37,620 bases of DNA, from NCBI GenBank assembly GCA_029210815.1, contig JARGGB010000028.1, forward strand, positions 1-37,620. The letters are read 5' to 3'. Shown one piece after another: positions 23,471-33,000 of this stretch. The position numbers were made by a program, and so were the translations under genes. This stretch comes from Candidatus Brevefilum sp. (GTDB taxonomy: Bacteria; Chloroflexota; Anaerolineae; Anaerolineales; Anaerolineaceae). The notes beneath the pieces were generated by a model. The model was not told the origin of the DNA. It saw nothing but the letters and a program-made list of their open reading frames with translations, and searched no databases. Positions within the stretch are counted from its first letter, which is position 1. Each line of letters starts with the position of its first letter.

Positions 23471-23943
23471 AAAATCTCGTTGAGCCTGTTCTCTTCTACA
23501 ATTGTCTTTAGTGTATCCAATGCTTGCAGTGCTTTTTGCCGGCTGTATTCATCCAGATCCAACGCATCAAATTCATCTTCGTCCAAAATTAAGAAGTCTC
23601 CATCCGGGTAGACCAGGATATCGAGGGCAAGATCAATGTATGTGATCTTGCCGGGGCTGAATTCTGCTGGGCTTGTTACGTTGCAGTACCATGCCTTAAG
23701 CCGATCATCATCCCGGTCATGAATCTCGAAAACGTTGTACCAGCGATTTGAATAATAACGTTCTATGGATCGGTCGTTGGTTCGCAATGTGATCCCGTGG
23801 AAAGGTCGGTCGTCAATATTGAAGAAAGCTTCGACCAGCACGCTGTGTGTGTCTTTCGCAATAACACGACCTAGATAGCGCCAAACCTCTTCGTGCTGCG
23901 TATTCATTTTGATGATATTTACCAAGTTGTTAACCTGGCTCAT
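23461..23943 (-). CDS. DUF402 family protein
   Basis: The protein has 160 residues and its start overlaps the ATPase gene stop by 4 nt, so it is translated as the last gene of the thiamine operon. Typical DUF402 features are GITLRTNDRSIERYYSNRWYNVFEI, LKAWYCNVTSPAEF and the acidic segment YIDLALDILVYPDGDFLILDEDEFDAL. Known relatives hydrolyse nucleoside di- or triphosphates (Ntdp of staphylococci) or act on RNA. In a TPP-regulated operon a phosphatase for TPP, TMP or a related compound is an inviting idea, but it is inference. Confidence 0.85.
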   Translation of the reverse strand: MSQVNNLVNIIKMNTQHEEVWRYLGRVIAKDTHSVLVEAFFNIDDRPFHGITLRTNDRSIERYYSNRWYNVFEIHDRDDDRLKAWYCNVTSPAEFSPGKITYIDLALDILVYPDGDFLILDEDEFDALDLDEYSRQKALQALDTLKTIVEENRLNEILKQ

Positions 23944-24998
23944 GACTCATCCCCTTCATTTTCCAAGCAAAGCACATCACCGGGTTTGAAGTAAATTGTT
24001 AATTTATCTCCCACAGGCACTGGTTCGCTCAAGCTTACATTAAATAGGGGGATGCTTTTGTTAATCTTCATTGTCAGATGATAGGCTTCACCCTGGAAAA
24101 CCTGGTCAACAACCTCGCCGGTGATCTGGTTAGGACAACGCGCTTCATATCTGCAAGCCCGAGTTGGTCTGAAAAGCAGTGTCGCCTTCTCACCTATATG
24201 TGGGGGGTCCTGTTCGCAGCTTGCCTGGATGATCCCCATGGGTGTGTCAAGCTTCAACGGTGAGCGTTCAATCACATGCCCTTCAACCAGGTTGCCAAGC
24301 CCAAAAAATTTTGCCACCCAAACGTTCTTGGGATGGTGATAGATTTCATGGGGTGCACCGCTTTGCAAGATGAACCCATCGTGTAACAGCAGCAGGCGGT
24401 CTGCAATGGCAAAGGCTTCTTCCTGGTCATGGGTGACGTAAATAGCAGGCACTTTTGTATCCCTGAGGATGCGGCGTAATTCTTTACTGAGCTGTTCTCG
24501 AAGGGTACGGTCAAGAGCACCCAGGGGTTCGTCCAGCATCAACAAGCGCGGCTGCGGTGCTAATGCCCTGGCAAGTGCAACACGCTGTTGTTCACCGCCT
24601 GATAATTCCGTCACCTTTCGGTCAGCAAAATCAGCCATATTGATGGTTTCGAGTGCATTCTTGACGCGTCCCCGGATTTCATCCTGGGGACGATTTTGCA
24701 TGCGGAGCCCAAAAGCAATATTTTCAGTGACATTTCGATGGGGAAAGAGTGCGTAATCCTGGAACATCAAACCAAAATGACGCTGGTGCGCTGGCGTTCC
24801 TGCCATGTCATTGCCCTTCCAGAGCACAAGGCCGCCTTCAGGTTCTTCGAGACCGGCGATAATTCTGAGAAGGGTGCTTTTACCGCTGCCGGATGAGCCC
24901 AAAAGACAAATGGTCTCATCCTGTTCTACGACAAAAGAGACTTTATTAAGTAAGGGCTTGCCCTCGTAAGATTTTTCTATATTTTCAACAGTGAGCAT
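23940..24998 (-). CDS. ABC transporter ATP-binding protein, probable thiamine uptake (ThiQ-like)
   Basis: The protein has 352 residues. It has Walker A GSSGSGKST, the Q-loop region MFQDYALFPHRNV, signature LSGGEQQRVALARAL, Walker B LLMLDEPLGALD and the switch His in VTHDQEEAF. A C-terminal TOBE-like domain (about 240-350) makes it longer than enterobacterial ThiQ and closer to iron(III)/spermidine-type ATPases. Assignment to thiamine rests on the riboswitch and thiN in the same operon. Its ATG shares one base with the permease stop (TAATG). Confidence 0.88.
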   Translation of the reverse strand: MLTVENIEKSYEGKPLLNKVSFVVEQDETICLLGSSGSGKSTLLRIIAGLEEPEGGLVLWKGNDMAGTPAHQRHFGLMFQDYALFPHRNVTENIAFGLRMQNRPQDEIRGRVKNALETINMADFADRKVTELSGGEQQRVALARALAPQPRLLMLDEPLGALDRTLREQLSKELRRILRDTKVPAIYVTHDQEEAFAIADRLLLLHDGFILQSGAPHEIYHHPKNVWVAKFFGLGNLVEGHVIERSPLKLDTPMGIIQASCEQDPPHIGEKATLLFRPTRACRYEARCPNQITGEVVDQVFQGEAYHLTMKINKSIPLFNVSLSEPVPVGDKLTIYFKPGDVLCLENEGDES

Positions 24999-26719
24999 TA
25001 GAATATGTCCTTACCCGGAAGACGCAGTCGTTCAATAACAAGAATACCACCCGCACAAACCACCATCAATATTGTGGACATCGCCAGTGCCTGGCCGTAG
25101 TTCATGGCACCGGGCTGGGAAATGTAGCGGAAGATTGCTACAGGGAGGGTCGGGTATTCAGGTCTGGAAAGGAAGGTGCTGGCGCCAAATTCTCCCAGTG
25201 AGATCGTTAGCGCAAAAATAATCGCCACCAATATGGATGGTGCCATTAAAGGAAGATCAACTTCTCGCCAAACCATGAATGGTGGGGCGCCAAGTACTTT
25301 TGCAGCGCTTCTTAAGGAATAAGGAATGCTCTGCAGAGCCGGGCTGAGGGTTCGAACGACAAAGGGCAGGGCAACCAGGCTGTGGGCGATCGGCAGAAGG
25401 ATTGGGAAATTGATATTACTGAAGGGCGGGCGATTGAACACGATGATGAACCCCAGCCCTAATGTAATGGCGGATGCACCTAAAGGCAGCATCAGCAATG
25501 GGTCGAGGATGTTGTTGATTGGGCTGCTCTGCTGAAGGGCATAAGCAACGAGCAGTCCGAAGAAGAGCGTGATTACAATGGTTATCAGGGCAAACATAAA
25601 GGAATTTCTTGCTGCTGCAATCGGCGGTACGTAAAAAAGCGATCCGCGGCGGTTGATGCCCAGTTCTTTGTAATAATCCAGAGTAAATCCATGCTGGATT
25701 TCGCCGCGTTCACCCCGGTTTGCCTCCAGTTTCACAAAGGATCGCAAAGCAAGTGACGCCATGGGGGAAATCAGCAGGGTGAATAAAGAGATCACAAGCA
25801 GTATCACTAAGACCTTTTCAACCCCCCTTTTTGGTTTCCGAACCCCGACAACCTGCGCACGCGGTGAGATTTGCAGCGCCTGCTGGCCGCTCAACCTGCG
25901 GTGTGCGATGGTAATGATTAAGGTGCATATCAACTGAAGGATGGAAAGGATGCTGGCAAGGGGCAGGTTGAGCAGATGCAAGGCTTGAATATAAATCTCA
26001 ACTTCCAGTGTTGCGTATTGCGGCCCTCCCAACATCAGCACCACGCCAAAACTGGTGAAGTTGAATAAAAACACCAGCAGGGTGGCAGCATATATTGATG
26101 GTCTCAGCAAGGGCAGGGTGACTTCTTTGAAGGTTTGCCATGGGCTTGCGCCGAGAACTTTTGCTGCATGTTCCAGGCGGATGTTCTGCTGTGCCCAGGC
26201 ATTGCTGACCACACGAATGACGATGGTGGTGTTGTAGAATACATGCGCTGTGAGGATTGCCCCGAAGGTATTCAGGAATTGAATTGGAGGGGAGTCAAGA
26301 TTGAATAGGAGCATCAAACCCAGGTTGATCCAGCCGCGGGGTCCTAAAAGTGCATTGAAACCGGCGGCAACGACAACCGTCGGTAAAATGAAGGGAAGGG
26401 TTGTTAATGTCCTTAAGGTCTTTTTCCCGGGAAAGATGAAATGGGTGAACAGCCAAGCCCCGGGCAAACCGATGACCAGGGTCAGCAGCGTTGAAAGTGA
26501 TGCCTGGAAAATGGTGAACCTGAGGGGTGCCCAGATTTTTTGCAGGTTGAGGTCTGAGAATTGGAAACCCCACCTCGGAGAGATCAACAGGTTGAACAAA
26601 GCCAGCAAGGGTTGGTAGAAAAAGTATCCAAGAAATATTCCTGGCAGGAGCCAGAAGGCTATTGCCCGCCAGTTGGGATTTTTTGCCCGGGTTATAAATC
26701 GGGCAGCGAATGTGCTCAA
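24998..26719 (-). CDS. ABC transporter permease, fused double domain, probable thiamine uptake (ThiP-like)
   Basis: The protein has 573 residues and two permease halves. Each has its EAA-type loop: EHAAKVLGASPWQTFKEVTLP in the first and RSAAKVLGAPPFMVWREVDLP in the second. About 12 membrane segments are visible. The two-domain fold is the ThiP/FbpB type. It overlaps the binding-protein gene by 4 nt and the ATPase gene by 1 nt. The substrate is inferred from the operon. Confidence 0.9.
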   Translation of the reverse strand: MSTFAARFITRAKNPNWRAIAFWLLPGIFLGYFFYQPLLALFNLLISPRWGFQFSDLNLQKIWAPLRFTIFQASLSTLLTLVIGLPGAWLFTHFIFPGKKTLRTLTTLPFILPTVVVAAGFNALLGPRGWINLGLMLLFNLDSPPIQFLNTFGAILTAHVFYNTTIVIRVVSNAWAQQNIRLEHAAKVLGASPWQTFKEVTLPLLRPSIYAATLLVFLFNFTSFGVVLMLGGPQYATLEVEIYIQALHLLNLPLASILSILQLICTLIITIAHRRLSGQQALQISPRAQVVGVRKPKRGVEKVLVILLVISLFTLLISPMASLALRSFVKLEANRGERGEIQHGFTLDYYKELGINRRGSLFYVPPIAAARNSFMFALITIVITLFFGLLVAYALQQSSPINNILDPLLMLPLGASAITLGLGFIIVFNRPPFSNINFPILLPIAHSLVALPFVVRTLSPALQSIPYSLRSAAKVLGAPPFMVWREVDLPLMAPSILVAIIFALTISLGEFGASTFLSRPEYPTLPVAIFRYISQPGAMNYGQALAMSTILMVVCAGGILVIERLRLPGKDIF

Positions 26720-27789
26720 GGTAAGACGGTCTCCATCCAGGCTTCAATCCAGGCTTCCCGGTTTTCATCAATCAAATCGGGGGATAATGTTGCAGGTTGG
26801 TCAGGTATTTGAACGTTCTCTATAAATGCTTCTGGCAGCTGTGCATCCGGGTTGACAGGGAAAACGAACATTTGCATTGGTATGTCCTCCTGGAAGGCAG
26901 GACTGAGCATAAAGTCAACAAATATTTCAGCCAGGTCCCGGTTGGCTGTACCTTTAAGAATGCCGACAAATTCGATTTGCCGGAAGCAGGTATTGGGGCC
27001 GATGATGGAAGCTGTTGGGGCTTCATCCAGGGGTGTTTCGGCAAATATGACCTCCGCTGCGGGGCTGGAACCGTATGAAACCACCATAGGCTGCGGTCCC
27101 TGGCCGGTGGAACCGCTGAAGTTTGAGTAATAGGCGGTTTCCCAGTCGCTGGCAACAACCAGGCCGTTTTGTGAAAGCTCTGCCCAGAATTTCAGGTAGC
27201 CTTCTTCACCAAATTCAGCGATGGTCGCCATCAAGAAAGCCAGCCCTGGTGAGGATGTGGCGGGATTTTCAGTAACGAGTAAGCCTTCATATTCAGGCAG
27301 CGTCAGGGCTTCGAGGGATTCGGGCACAGCCAGGTTGTTCGTTTCGAAATAGGCTTTATCATAGTTGATGCACACATCCCCGTAGTCCACAGGGAGGGCA
27401 TTGCTGCCGGAGTCCAGTTTGAATGAGTCAGGAATATTTTCCAGCAAAGGAGATGCATAGGGCTCAAAAATATCTTCCTGCAGTGCTCGTGTGAGGAAAG
27501 TGTTATCGATGCCATAAAACACATCCGCTAAGGGATTGTCCCTGGAAAGTATTGCCTGATTCAATGCGGACCCTGTATCCCCACTGCGAATGAAACTGAT
27601 GTCAACATTGTTCTCACTTTCGAATTGGGAGATCAGGTCTTCGCTGACGGCAAAGGAGTCATGGGTCATGACTCTCAGAGTTCGCCGTTCACCAGGCTCG
27701 GATGTTCCTTGCGGGGAACACGCCATCAACAGGACTGTCAGAATCATTAAAGCTGCCAGGTGATGTAGGCGTCTTTTTTTTGATAACAT
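26716..27789 (-). CDS. Substrate-binding lipoprotein, probable thiamine-binding protein (ThiB/TbpA-like)
   Basis: About 357 residues from the ATG at 27789, 1 nt after the thiN stop; GAGAGG precedes it. The longer upstream frame would run through thiN. The N-terminus is a lipoprotein signal (RLHHLAALMILTVLLMAC) with the lipobox LMAC. The mature part resembles ThiB: LRVMTHDSFAVSEDLISQFES, DVFYGIDNTFL, LPVDYGDVCINYDKAYF and VVSYGSSPAAEVIF. It captures the ligand outside the membrane and delivers it to the permease. Confidence 0.92.
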   Translation of the reverse strand: MLSKKRRLHHLAALMILTVLLMACSPQGTSEPGERRTLRVMTHDSFAVSEDLISQFESENNVDISFIRSGDTGSALNQAILSRDNPLADVFYGIDNTFLTRALQEDIFEPYASPLLENIPDSFKLDSGSNALPVDYGDVCINYDKAYFETNNLAVPESLEALTLPEYEGLLVTENPATSSPGLAFLMATIAEFGEEGYLKFWAELSQNGLVVASDWETAYYSNFSGSTGQGPQPMVVSYGSSPAAEVIFAETPLDEAPTASIIGPNTCFRQIEFVGILKGTANRDLAEIFVDFMLSPAFQEDIPMQMFVFPVNPDAQLPEAFIENVQIPDQPATLSPDLIDENREAWIEAWMETVLP

Positions 27790-27790
27790 A

Positions 27791-28462
27791 TCAACCTCTC
27801 TTTTCATTTTTGGTTGTTGTTTCATGAATACACAATAACGAACCTTTTTCAACGGTGATGGTCGCATCTGTACCGGTAAGACGGTTGCTGATGCCGCGTG
27901 TCTGATCGGGGTAGAGGGTTTCATTATTGAGCGGGTATTTTAATCCTTTGGTTGTGATGCCTTCAGCAGAACCGTTGATGGGGACCAGTGAAATGAGCTG
28001 CCCTGGTTCACCTGAAAGCAAAGCCTGCTCTCGAATCAGGAAGACATCTCTTTTCCCGTCGACCAGGTGGGTGTCAATACATCGCAATTCATCACGCGTT
28101 AGCAAGAAGATGTTGGCAAGGGTTTGATCGATGCGGTTCCCAAGTGCAGCGACGATCCAGATGGTTTTGGGGTTCATTTCAAGGGCAGCCTGGATGGCAA
28201 GTTCAAGGTCGTTCTGGTCTTTATCGGTGGGAAATTTTTGGATTTTAGTTTTCTTTTCTCGGTAGGGCTGAAGGGTAGCTTCATCGATTGAATCTAGATC
28301 GCCGATGATCAGGTCAGGTTCTAAATTCAGGGGGATCATGTGATTCAATCCGCCGTCCACTGCAATCAGGAAATCAGCATCCCCCAGTTTTTGAGCAATC
28401 GCTTTTGGTTCTGGTAATTCCCCATTGGCAAAAAGGACAATTTTTTGATATTTTGGGCTCAT
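27791..28462 (-). CDS. thiN: Thiamine pyrophosphokinase (ThiN type)
   Basis: The protein has 223 residues from the ATG at 28462, which follows the terminator hairpin. The open frame extends to 28516 but that part lies in the riboswitch. Motifs are FANGELPEP, LIAVDGGLNHMIPLNLEPDLIIGDLDSID and FPTDKDQNDLELAIQAAL, which bind thiamine and ATP-Mg. It converts thiamine to TPP, the ligand of the riboswitch, so uptake and activation are under one feedback loop. TPP is also the cofactor of the E1 enzyme at 10 kb. Confidence 0.94.
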   Translation of the reverse strand: MSPKYQKIVLFANGELPEPKAIAQKLGDADFLIAVDGGLNHMIPLNLEPDLIIGDLDSIDEATLQPYREKKTKIQKFPTDKDQNDLELAIQAALEMNPKTIWIVAALGNRIDQTLANIFLLTRDELRCIDTHLVDGKRDVFLIREQALLSGEPGQLISLVPINGSAEGITTKGLKYPLNNETLYPDQTRGISNRLTGTDATITVEKGSLLCIHETTTKNEKRG

Positions 28463-28498
28463 AAAAATAAACACCCTTCCATTTTGTGGAGGGTGTTT
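28463..28498 (-). terminator. Riboswitch-controlled terminator that also covers the thiN SD
   Basis: On the minus strand AAACACCCTCCA pairs with TGGAAGGGTGTTT (28469-28498, one bulge), followed by ATTTTT directly before the ATG. The SD-like GGAAGGG is in the 3' arm, so the same hairpin could stop transcription and hide the ribosome site. Confidence 0.75.
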
Positions 28499-28511
28499 GT
28501 GTTGTCGCAAT

Positions 28512-28603
28512 CTCATCCCTCCGCCGGCATTATCCGGATCAGGTCTTGCGGGTCGAAGATTTGCATCTTCCTCTCAGCCTGTGTGATCAGGCTCCCCGTT
28601 CAA
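28512..28603 (-). ncRNA. TPP riboswitch (THI element)
   Basis: Read on the minus strand, it has the conserved blocks in order: CGGGGAGCCTG, GGCTGAGAGGAAG, ACCCGCAAGACCTGATCCGG, and ATAATGCCGGCGGAGGGA. These are the hallmark stems of the thiamine pyrophosphate aptamer. It precedes thiN and the thiamine-type transporter and probably switches them off when TPP is plentiful, through the hairpin at 28463-28498. Confidence 0.97.
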
Positions 28604-28630
28604 CTGTCATGATTATTTTATTATGTTGAT

Positions 28631-28660
28631 ATCCTACCACATGAGGTGCCTTGAAGTCAA
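28631..28660 (-). promoter_or_regulatory. Promoter of the thiamine operon
   Basis: On the minus strand TTGACT (28655-28660) and TAGGAT (28631-28636) have an 18-bp spacer. Transcription should start near 28624, some 20 nt before the riboswitch. Confidence 0.65.
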
Positions 28661-28901
28661 TTAATGACAGCGTACTGAGAGGGTCATTAGAAAACTTTTG
28701 ATTGCTTTTGCACCTTGGAACTGTTCAACCTAAGAAGGGTGGGAACAGAGCCCCACCACTACAGGAAATTGTAATTTTATGTTGGCATTGAAAATTTGAT
28801 GCTGTTGTAAACAGCCGCATTATTGAATTCTGTGTGGAGAACTGCCTGACAGAGTATACTAAAATTATTCAAGTATTACTAAATTTACACTGGAGGTGGC
28901 T

Positions 28902-29606
28902 GTGAGTTTACATATCGGTGCTAAAGATGGTCAGATTGCAAAGAGCATTCTCTTGCCTGGGGATCCTTTGCGGGCAAAATTCATTGCAGAACAGCTTCTG
29001 GATGGGGCTGAATGCTTCAACCAGGTGCGGGGAATGTATGGGTATACAGGAACATACAAAGGTAAACGCGTTTCAGTGATGGGTACTGGCATGGGGATGC
29101 CCTCACATTCGATCTATGTCCATGAGTTGATTGTTGACTATCATGTTGAAAATTTGGTGCGTGTTGGGACCTGCGGCGCGATTCAAAAAGATTTAAAGAT
29201 TGGGGATGTTGTCCTGGCGATGACAGCGTCCACAGATTCCCGGATGAACACACTATTGTTTAATGGGATTGACTTTGCACCCAGCGCCAATTTTGATTTA
29301 TTGCTTTCAGCCTGGCAAGCGGCACAGGCACGAGGTTTGAAGGTTGATGTGGGCGCCATCTTGAGCTCGGACGTGTTCTACAATGATGAGGATCCAGATT
29401 GGTGGGTGATCCTGGATAAATATGGCATCAAGGTTGTGGAGATGGAAACCAGTGCGCTTTACAGCCTGGCAGCCCGTTTCAATGCCAGGGCGCTTTCAAT
29501 CCTGACGGTGAGCGACAATATCCAGACCGGTGAAAATGCATCCCACCAGCAGCGCGAGCAGGGCTTTTTAGCGATGGCAGAATTGGCCGTGGAGATTGTG
29601 CCATAG
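28902..29606 (+). CDS. deoD: Purine-nucleoside phosphorylase (DeoD type)
   Basis: About 234 residues from the GTG at 28902, chosen because the SD GGAGG (28892-28896) lies 5 nt before it; the in-frame GTG at 28896 overlaps the SD itself. The protein shows [57 protein letters not shown] and TVSDNI with the Asp that handles 6-oxo and 6-amino purines. It splits purine (deoxy)nucleosides with phosphate to base and (deoxy)ribose 1-phosphate. A TATACT at 28855-28860 may be its -10 box. Confidence 0.95.
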   Translation: MSLHIGAKDGQIAKSILLPGDPLRAKFIAEQLLDGAECFNQVRGMYGYTGTYKGKRVSVMGTGMGMPSHSIYVHELIVDYHVENLVRVGTCGAIQKDLKIGDVVLAMTASTDSRMNTLLFNGIDFAPSANFDLLLSAWQAAQARGLKVDVGAILSSDVFYNDEDPDWWVILDKYGIKVVEMETSALYSLAARFNARALSILTVSDNIQTGENASHQQREQGFLAMAELAVEIVP

Positions 29607-30029
29607 CATCCCACAGCTTACAACAAAATCTGCAGGTGCGATGTCGGGTGGGGACTTCACCCTCATAGGAAGCTTGCAATCCCAAAGTTTCATACTTTTT
29701 CCGATGTCAATAAATTCAACAAAGCAGTTTTTGAAAAATGAGATAACACGGCGAAAATGTTTATCAATAAACCAATGCATTTATTCGATAAATGGGGTAG
29801 AATACCCCTGCTTCAGAAACGGGATTTTTAGTTAAAACCAAATTGTTAAATTATCTGCTTTGAGAGGGCGTTTGAATAATCAAGATTCATAACAGAAAAA
29901 ATCAACTTTGCTTGACTCTTGTGTTTCATTTTGCTATAATGATAACTTGCGCTTTGCGCTGATTAATCTATTTAAACAGATATTTTTTATGTCAAAATCC
30001 CGGCAACCATAGTTTCCCAGGAGAGTTTA
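29607..30029. other. Intergenic stretch and leader before rpoB
   Basis: It holds a short perfect inverted repeat GGGGTA-GAA-TACCCC (29794-29808) that overlaps a TAGAAT, the rpoB promoter at 29912-29940 and an about 80-nt leader with a GCGCTTTGCGCT repeat. No L10/L12 genes precede rpoB. A 70-residue minus-strand frame in the left part has no SD or family resemblance. Confidence 0.55.
29912..29940 (+). promoter_or_regulatory. rpoB promoter
   Basis: TTGACT (29912-29917) and TATAAT (29935-29940) have a 17-bp spacer, and TTTGCTTGA surrounds the -35 box exactly as at the rpsL promoter. Confidence 0.85.
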
Positions 30030-33000
30030 ATGGCAGATTTATTGCCCGTCAAATCATACAGACGTATTCCGGTTGGATTAGACTTACCGAAATTAATACA
30101 GGTCCAAATGGATTCCTTTGAGCGGCTTAAGCGAGAAGGATTTCATAGTTTATTTGCAGAAGTTTCCCCGATTGAATCTTATAACAAGGGAATGCAGCTT
30201 TATTTCCCCACTGGTGATGACTTTTCAAAAGAGTGGGATCTTAAGTACTGGTACGAAGACCCCAAGAACACCATTGAGGAATGCCTTGAGCGTGACTTAA
30301 CTTACGCGTCACCTTTATATGTGACCGTGTTATTAAAAGGAAAAGAAATCCCTGAACCGATCAAACAAGACCTGTTCATGGGCGATTTCCCCGAGATGAC
30401 CCCCAAGGGTACCTTCATTATTAACGGCACTGAACGGGTGGTGGTCAACCAATTGATCCGCTCTCCTGGTGTGTATTTTGAACGAGAGCTGGACCGAGCA
30501 ACCGGGCGCTACCTTTCAACAGCAAAGATGATCCCTGACCGGGGCGCATGGATGGAGTTTGAAACTCGTAAGCATGATTACATCATCATCAAATTTAACC
30601 GACGCCGAACCACACCGATCACGGTGTTCTTACGTGCCCTGGCTGAAGTTGATGACGGTATACCATTAGAAGACAGCCCAATCAAAACTGGCTCTGATGA
30701 AGAATTGATGGCATTATTTGAAGATGTCGATAACAATCCAGATCGACCCTTCATCGCCTCATCCATCAACCAGGAACCCGAGTGGGACCTGACTGATGGG
30801 AAGACAGTTGCACAGGCAGCTTTGATTGAATTCTTCAAGCGTTTACGCCCTGGCGACCCGCCAACCTTAGAAAACGCAAAAGACTTCCTTGAGGAACAAC
30901 TTTTTGACTATCGACGTTATGACCTTGAAAGGGTTGGGCGTTATAAATTAAATCAAAAACTGGATCAGGACATCCCGATCAGCCATCGTACAATCACGAA
31001 GTCTGATATCGTTTTACTTGTTCGCCGTATGATTGAGATCAATAACGGCGTTGAACGCGGGGATGATATCGATCATCTTGGCAATCGCCGTGTAAAAACC
31101 GTTGGCGAGCTCATCCAGAATAAACTGCGTGTTGGCTTGCGCCGGATGGAACGTGTCATCCGTGAACGCATGTCAATCCGCGATCAGGACCAGGTTTCAC
31201 CAACGAGTTTGGTAAATATTCGTCCTGTTGTGGCATCACTGCGCGAGTTCTTTGGGTCCAGCCAGTTATCCCAATTCATGGAAGAAACAAACCCGCTTTC
31301 TGAACTCCGGCACAAAAGAACGCTGTCAGCGTTAGGTCCGGGTGGTTTGCGTCGTGAACGCGCTGGGTTTGACGTTCGTGATGTTCACCATACGCACTAT
31401 GGGCGCATCTGCCCGATTGAAACCCCAGAAGGTCCAAACATTGGTTTGATCGGTCGTATGGCAATGTATGCCACGGTGAATGAATACGGCTTTATTGAAA
31501 CACCCTATCGCAAAGTTCTTAAATCACTCAAGCCCTCGGATGAACTCGTTGGTCGTGAATTACGGGAAGATATTAAAGAGTCTGAAACTGACGAAGTGAT
31601 TGCAGAGAAGGGTGAAAGAATAACAGAAGCGCTGGCAAAGAAACTGTCAAAGCTGGAACGTGACAGGATTTTAGTGACGCCTTTTGTGACTGATGATTAT
31701 CAATATTTATCTGCAGACCGCGAAGATAAATTTGTGATTGCCCAGGCAAATGCGCCATTGAATGAACACAATGAGTTCATGCGACGTGTTTCCTGCCGGT
31801 ATCACTCCGGGTTCAATATCAGCAACCCTGAAGAGATTGACTACATGGATGTGGCACCGCAGCAGATTGTGGGAGTTAGCGCTGCATTGATCCCATTCCT
31901 TGAGCATGATGATGCGAACCGGGCTTTGATGGGCTCCAACATGATGGCGCAAGCTGTTCCGCTGGTGCGACCGGAAATCCCGATTGTGTCTACGGGTATG
32001 GAAGCGCATTCTGCAATTGATTCAGGCCAGCTTGTTGTTGCTGAGGAAGACGGCGAAGTTGTTTCTGTGACTGGCCGGATGATCAAAGTTCGCGAGAGCG
32101 ACGGTAATATCCGTATTTATACCTTGCAAAAGTATCGCCGTTCGAACCAATCAACCTGTATTGACCAGCGTCCAGCGGTTATCAAAGGCCAACGGGTTAA
32201 GAAGGGGCAGATCATTGGCGATTCATCGTCATCCGTTGACGGCAATTTAGCCCTCGGGCAGAATGTGTTGATTGCTTTTGTCTCCTGGGAAGGCGGCAAC
32301 TTTGAGGATGCGATCCTGATTTCTGAGAAATTGGTTCAGGAAGATCGCTATACTTCTGTTCACATTGAAAAGCACGAAGTGGAAGCACGCGATACCAAAC
32401 TTGGCCCCGAGGAGATCACCCGGGATATACCCAATGTTGGCGAGGAGACTATTCGCAACCTCGATGAACATGGCATCATCCGCATTGGTGCAGAAGTTGG
32501 CCCCAATGACATCCTGGTTGGTAAAATCACGCCAAAGGGTGAAAAAGAACTGACCCCTGAAGAGCGACTGCTTAGAGCAATTTTCGGTGAAAAGTCACGC
32601 GATGTCAAAGATACATCCTTGCGAATGCCCCATGGTGAAAAGGGTACGGTTGTTGATGTAAAAGTTTTCACACGCGAAGAGAACTCCGATCTCAAAGCCG
32701 GTGTGGATATGATGGTGCGTGTATCCGTTGCCCAAAGGCGTAAGGTCACAGAAGGTGACAAGATGGCTGGGCGGCACGGGAACAAGGGCGTTATCTCAAT
32801 GGTGGTTCCTGTTGAAGATATGCCATTCCTTGAAAATGGACGTCCGATTGAGATCATTTTGAATCCATTAAGTGTGCCTGGACGTATGAACCTTGGTCAG
32901 CTGCTTGAAGTTCACCTTGGCTGGGCTGCCGAACGGCTTGCTTTCAGAGCCCTGACCCCCGTCTTTGACGGTGCAACGGAATATGAAATTGAAGCTGAAT

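Noticed and set aside
28463-28516. Upstream in-frame start for thiN
   Set aside because: It lies within the TPP riboswitch and terminator; the ATG at 28462 follows the T-run.
28896-28901. GTG at 28896 as deoD start
   Set aside because: It overlaps the SD GGAGG itself; the GTG at 28902 has correct spacing.
29568-29780. 70-residue minus-strand frame between deoD and rpoB
   Set aside because: It overlaps the deoD end, has no SD and its composition looks random.
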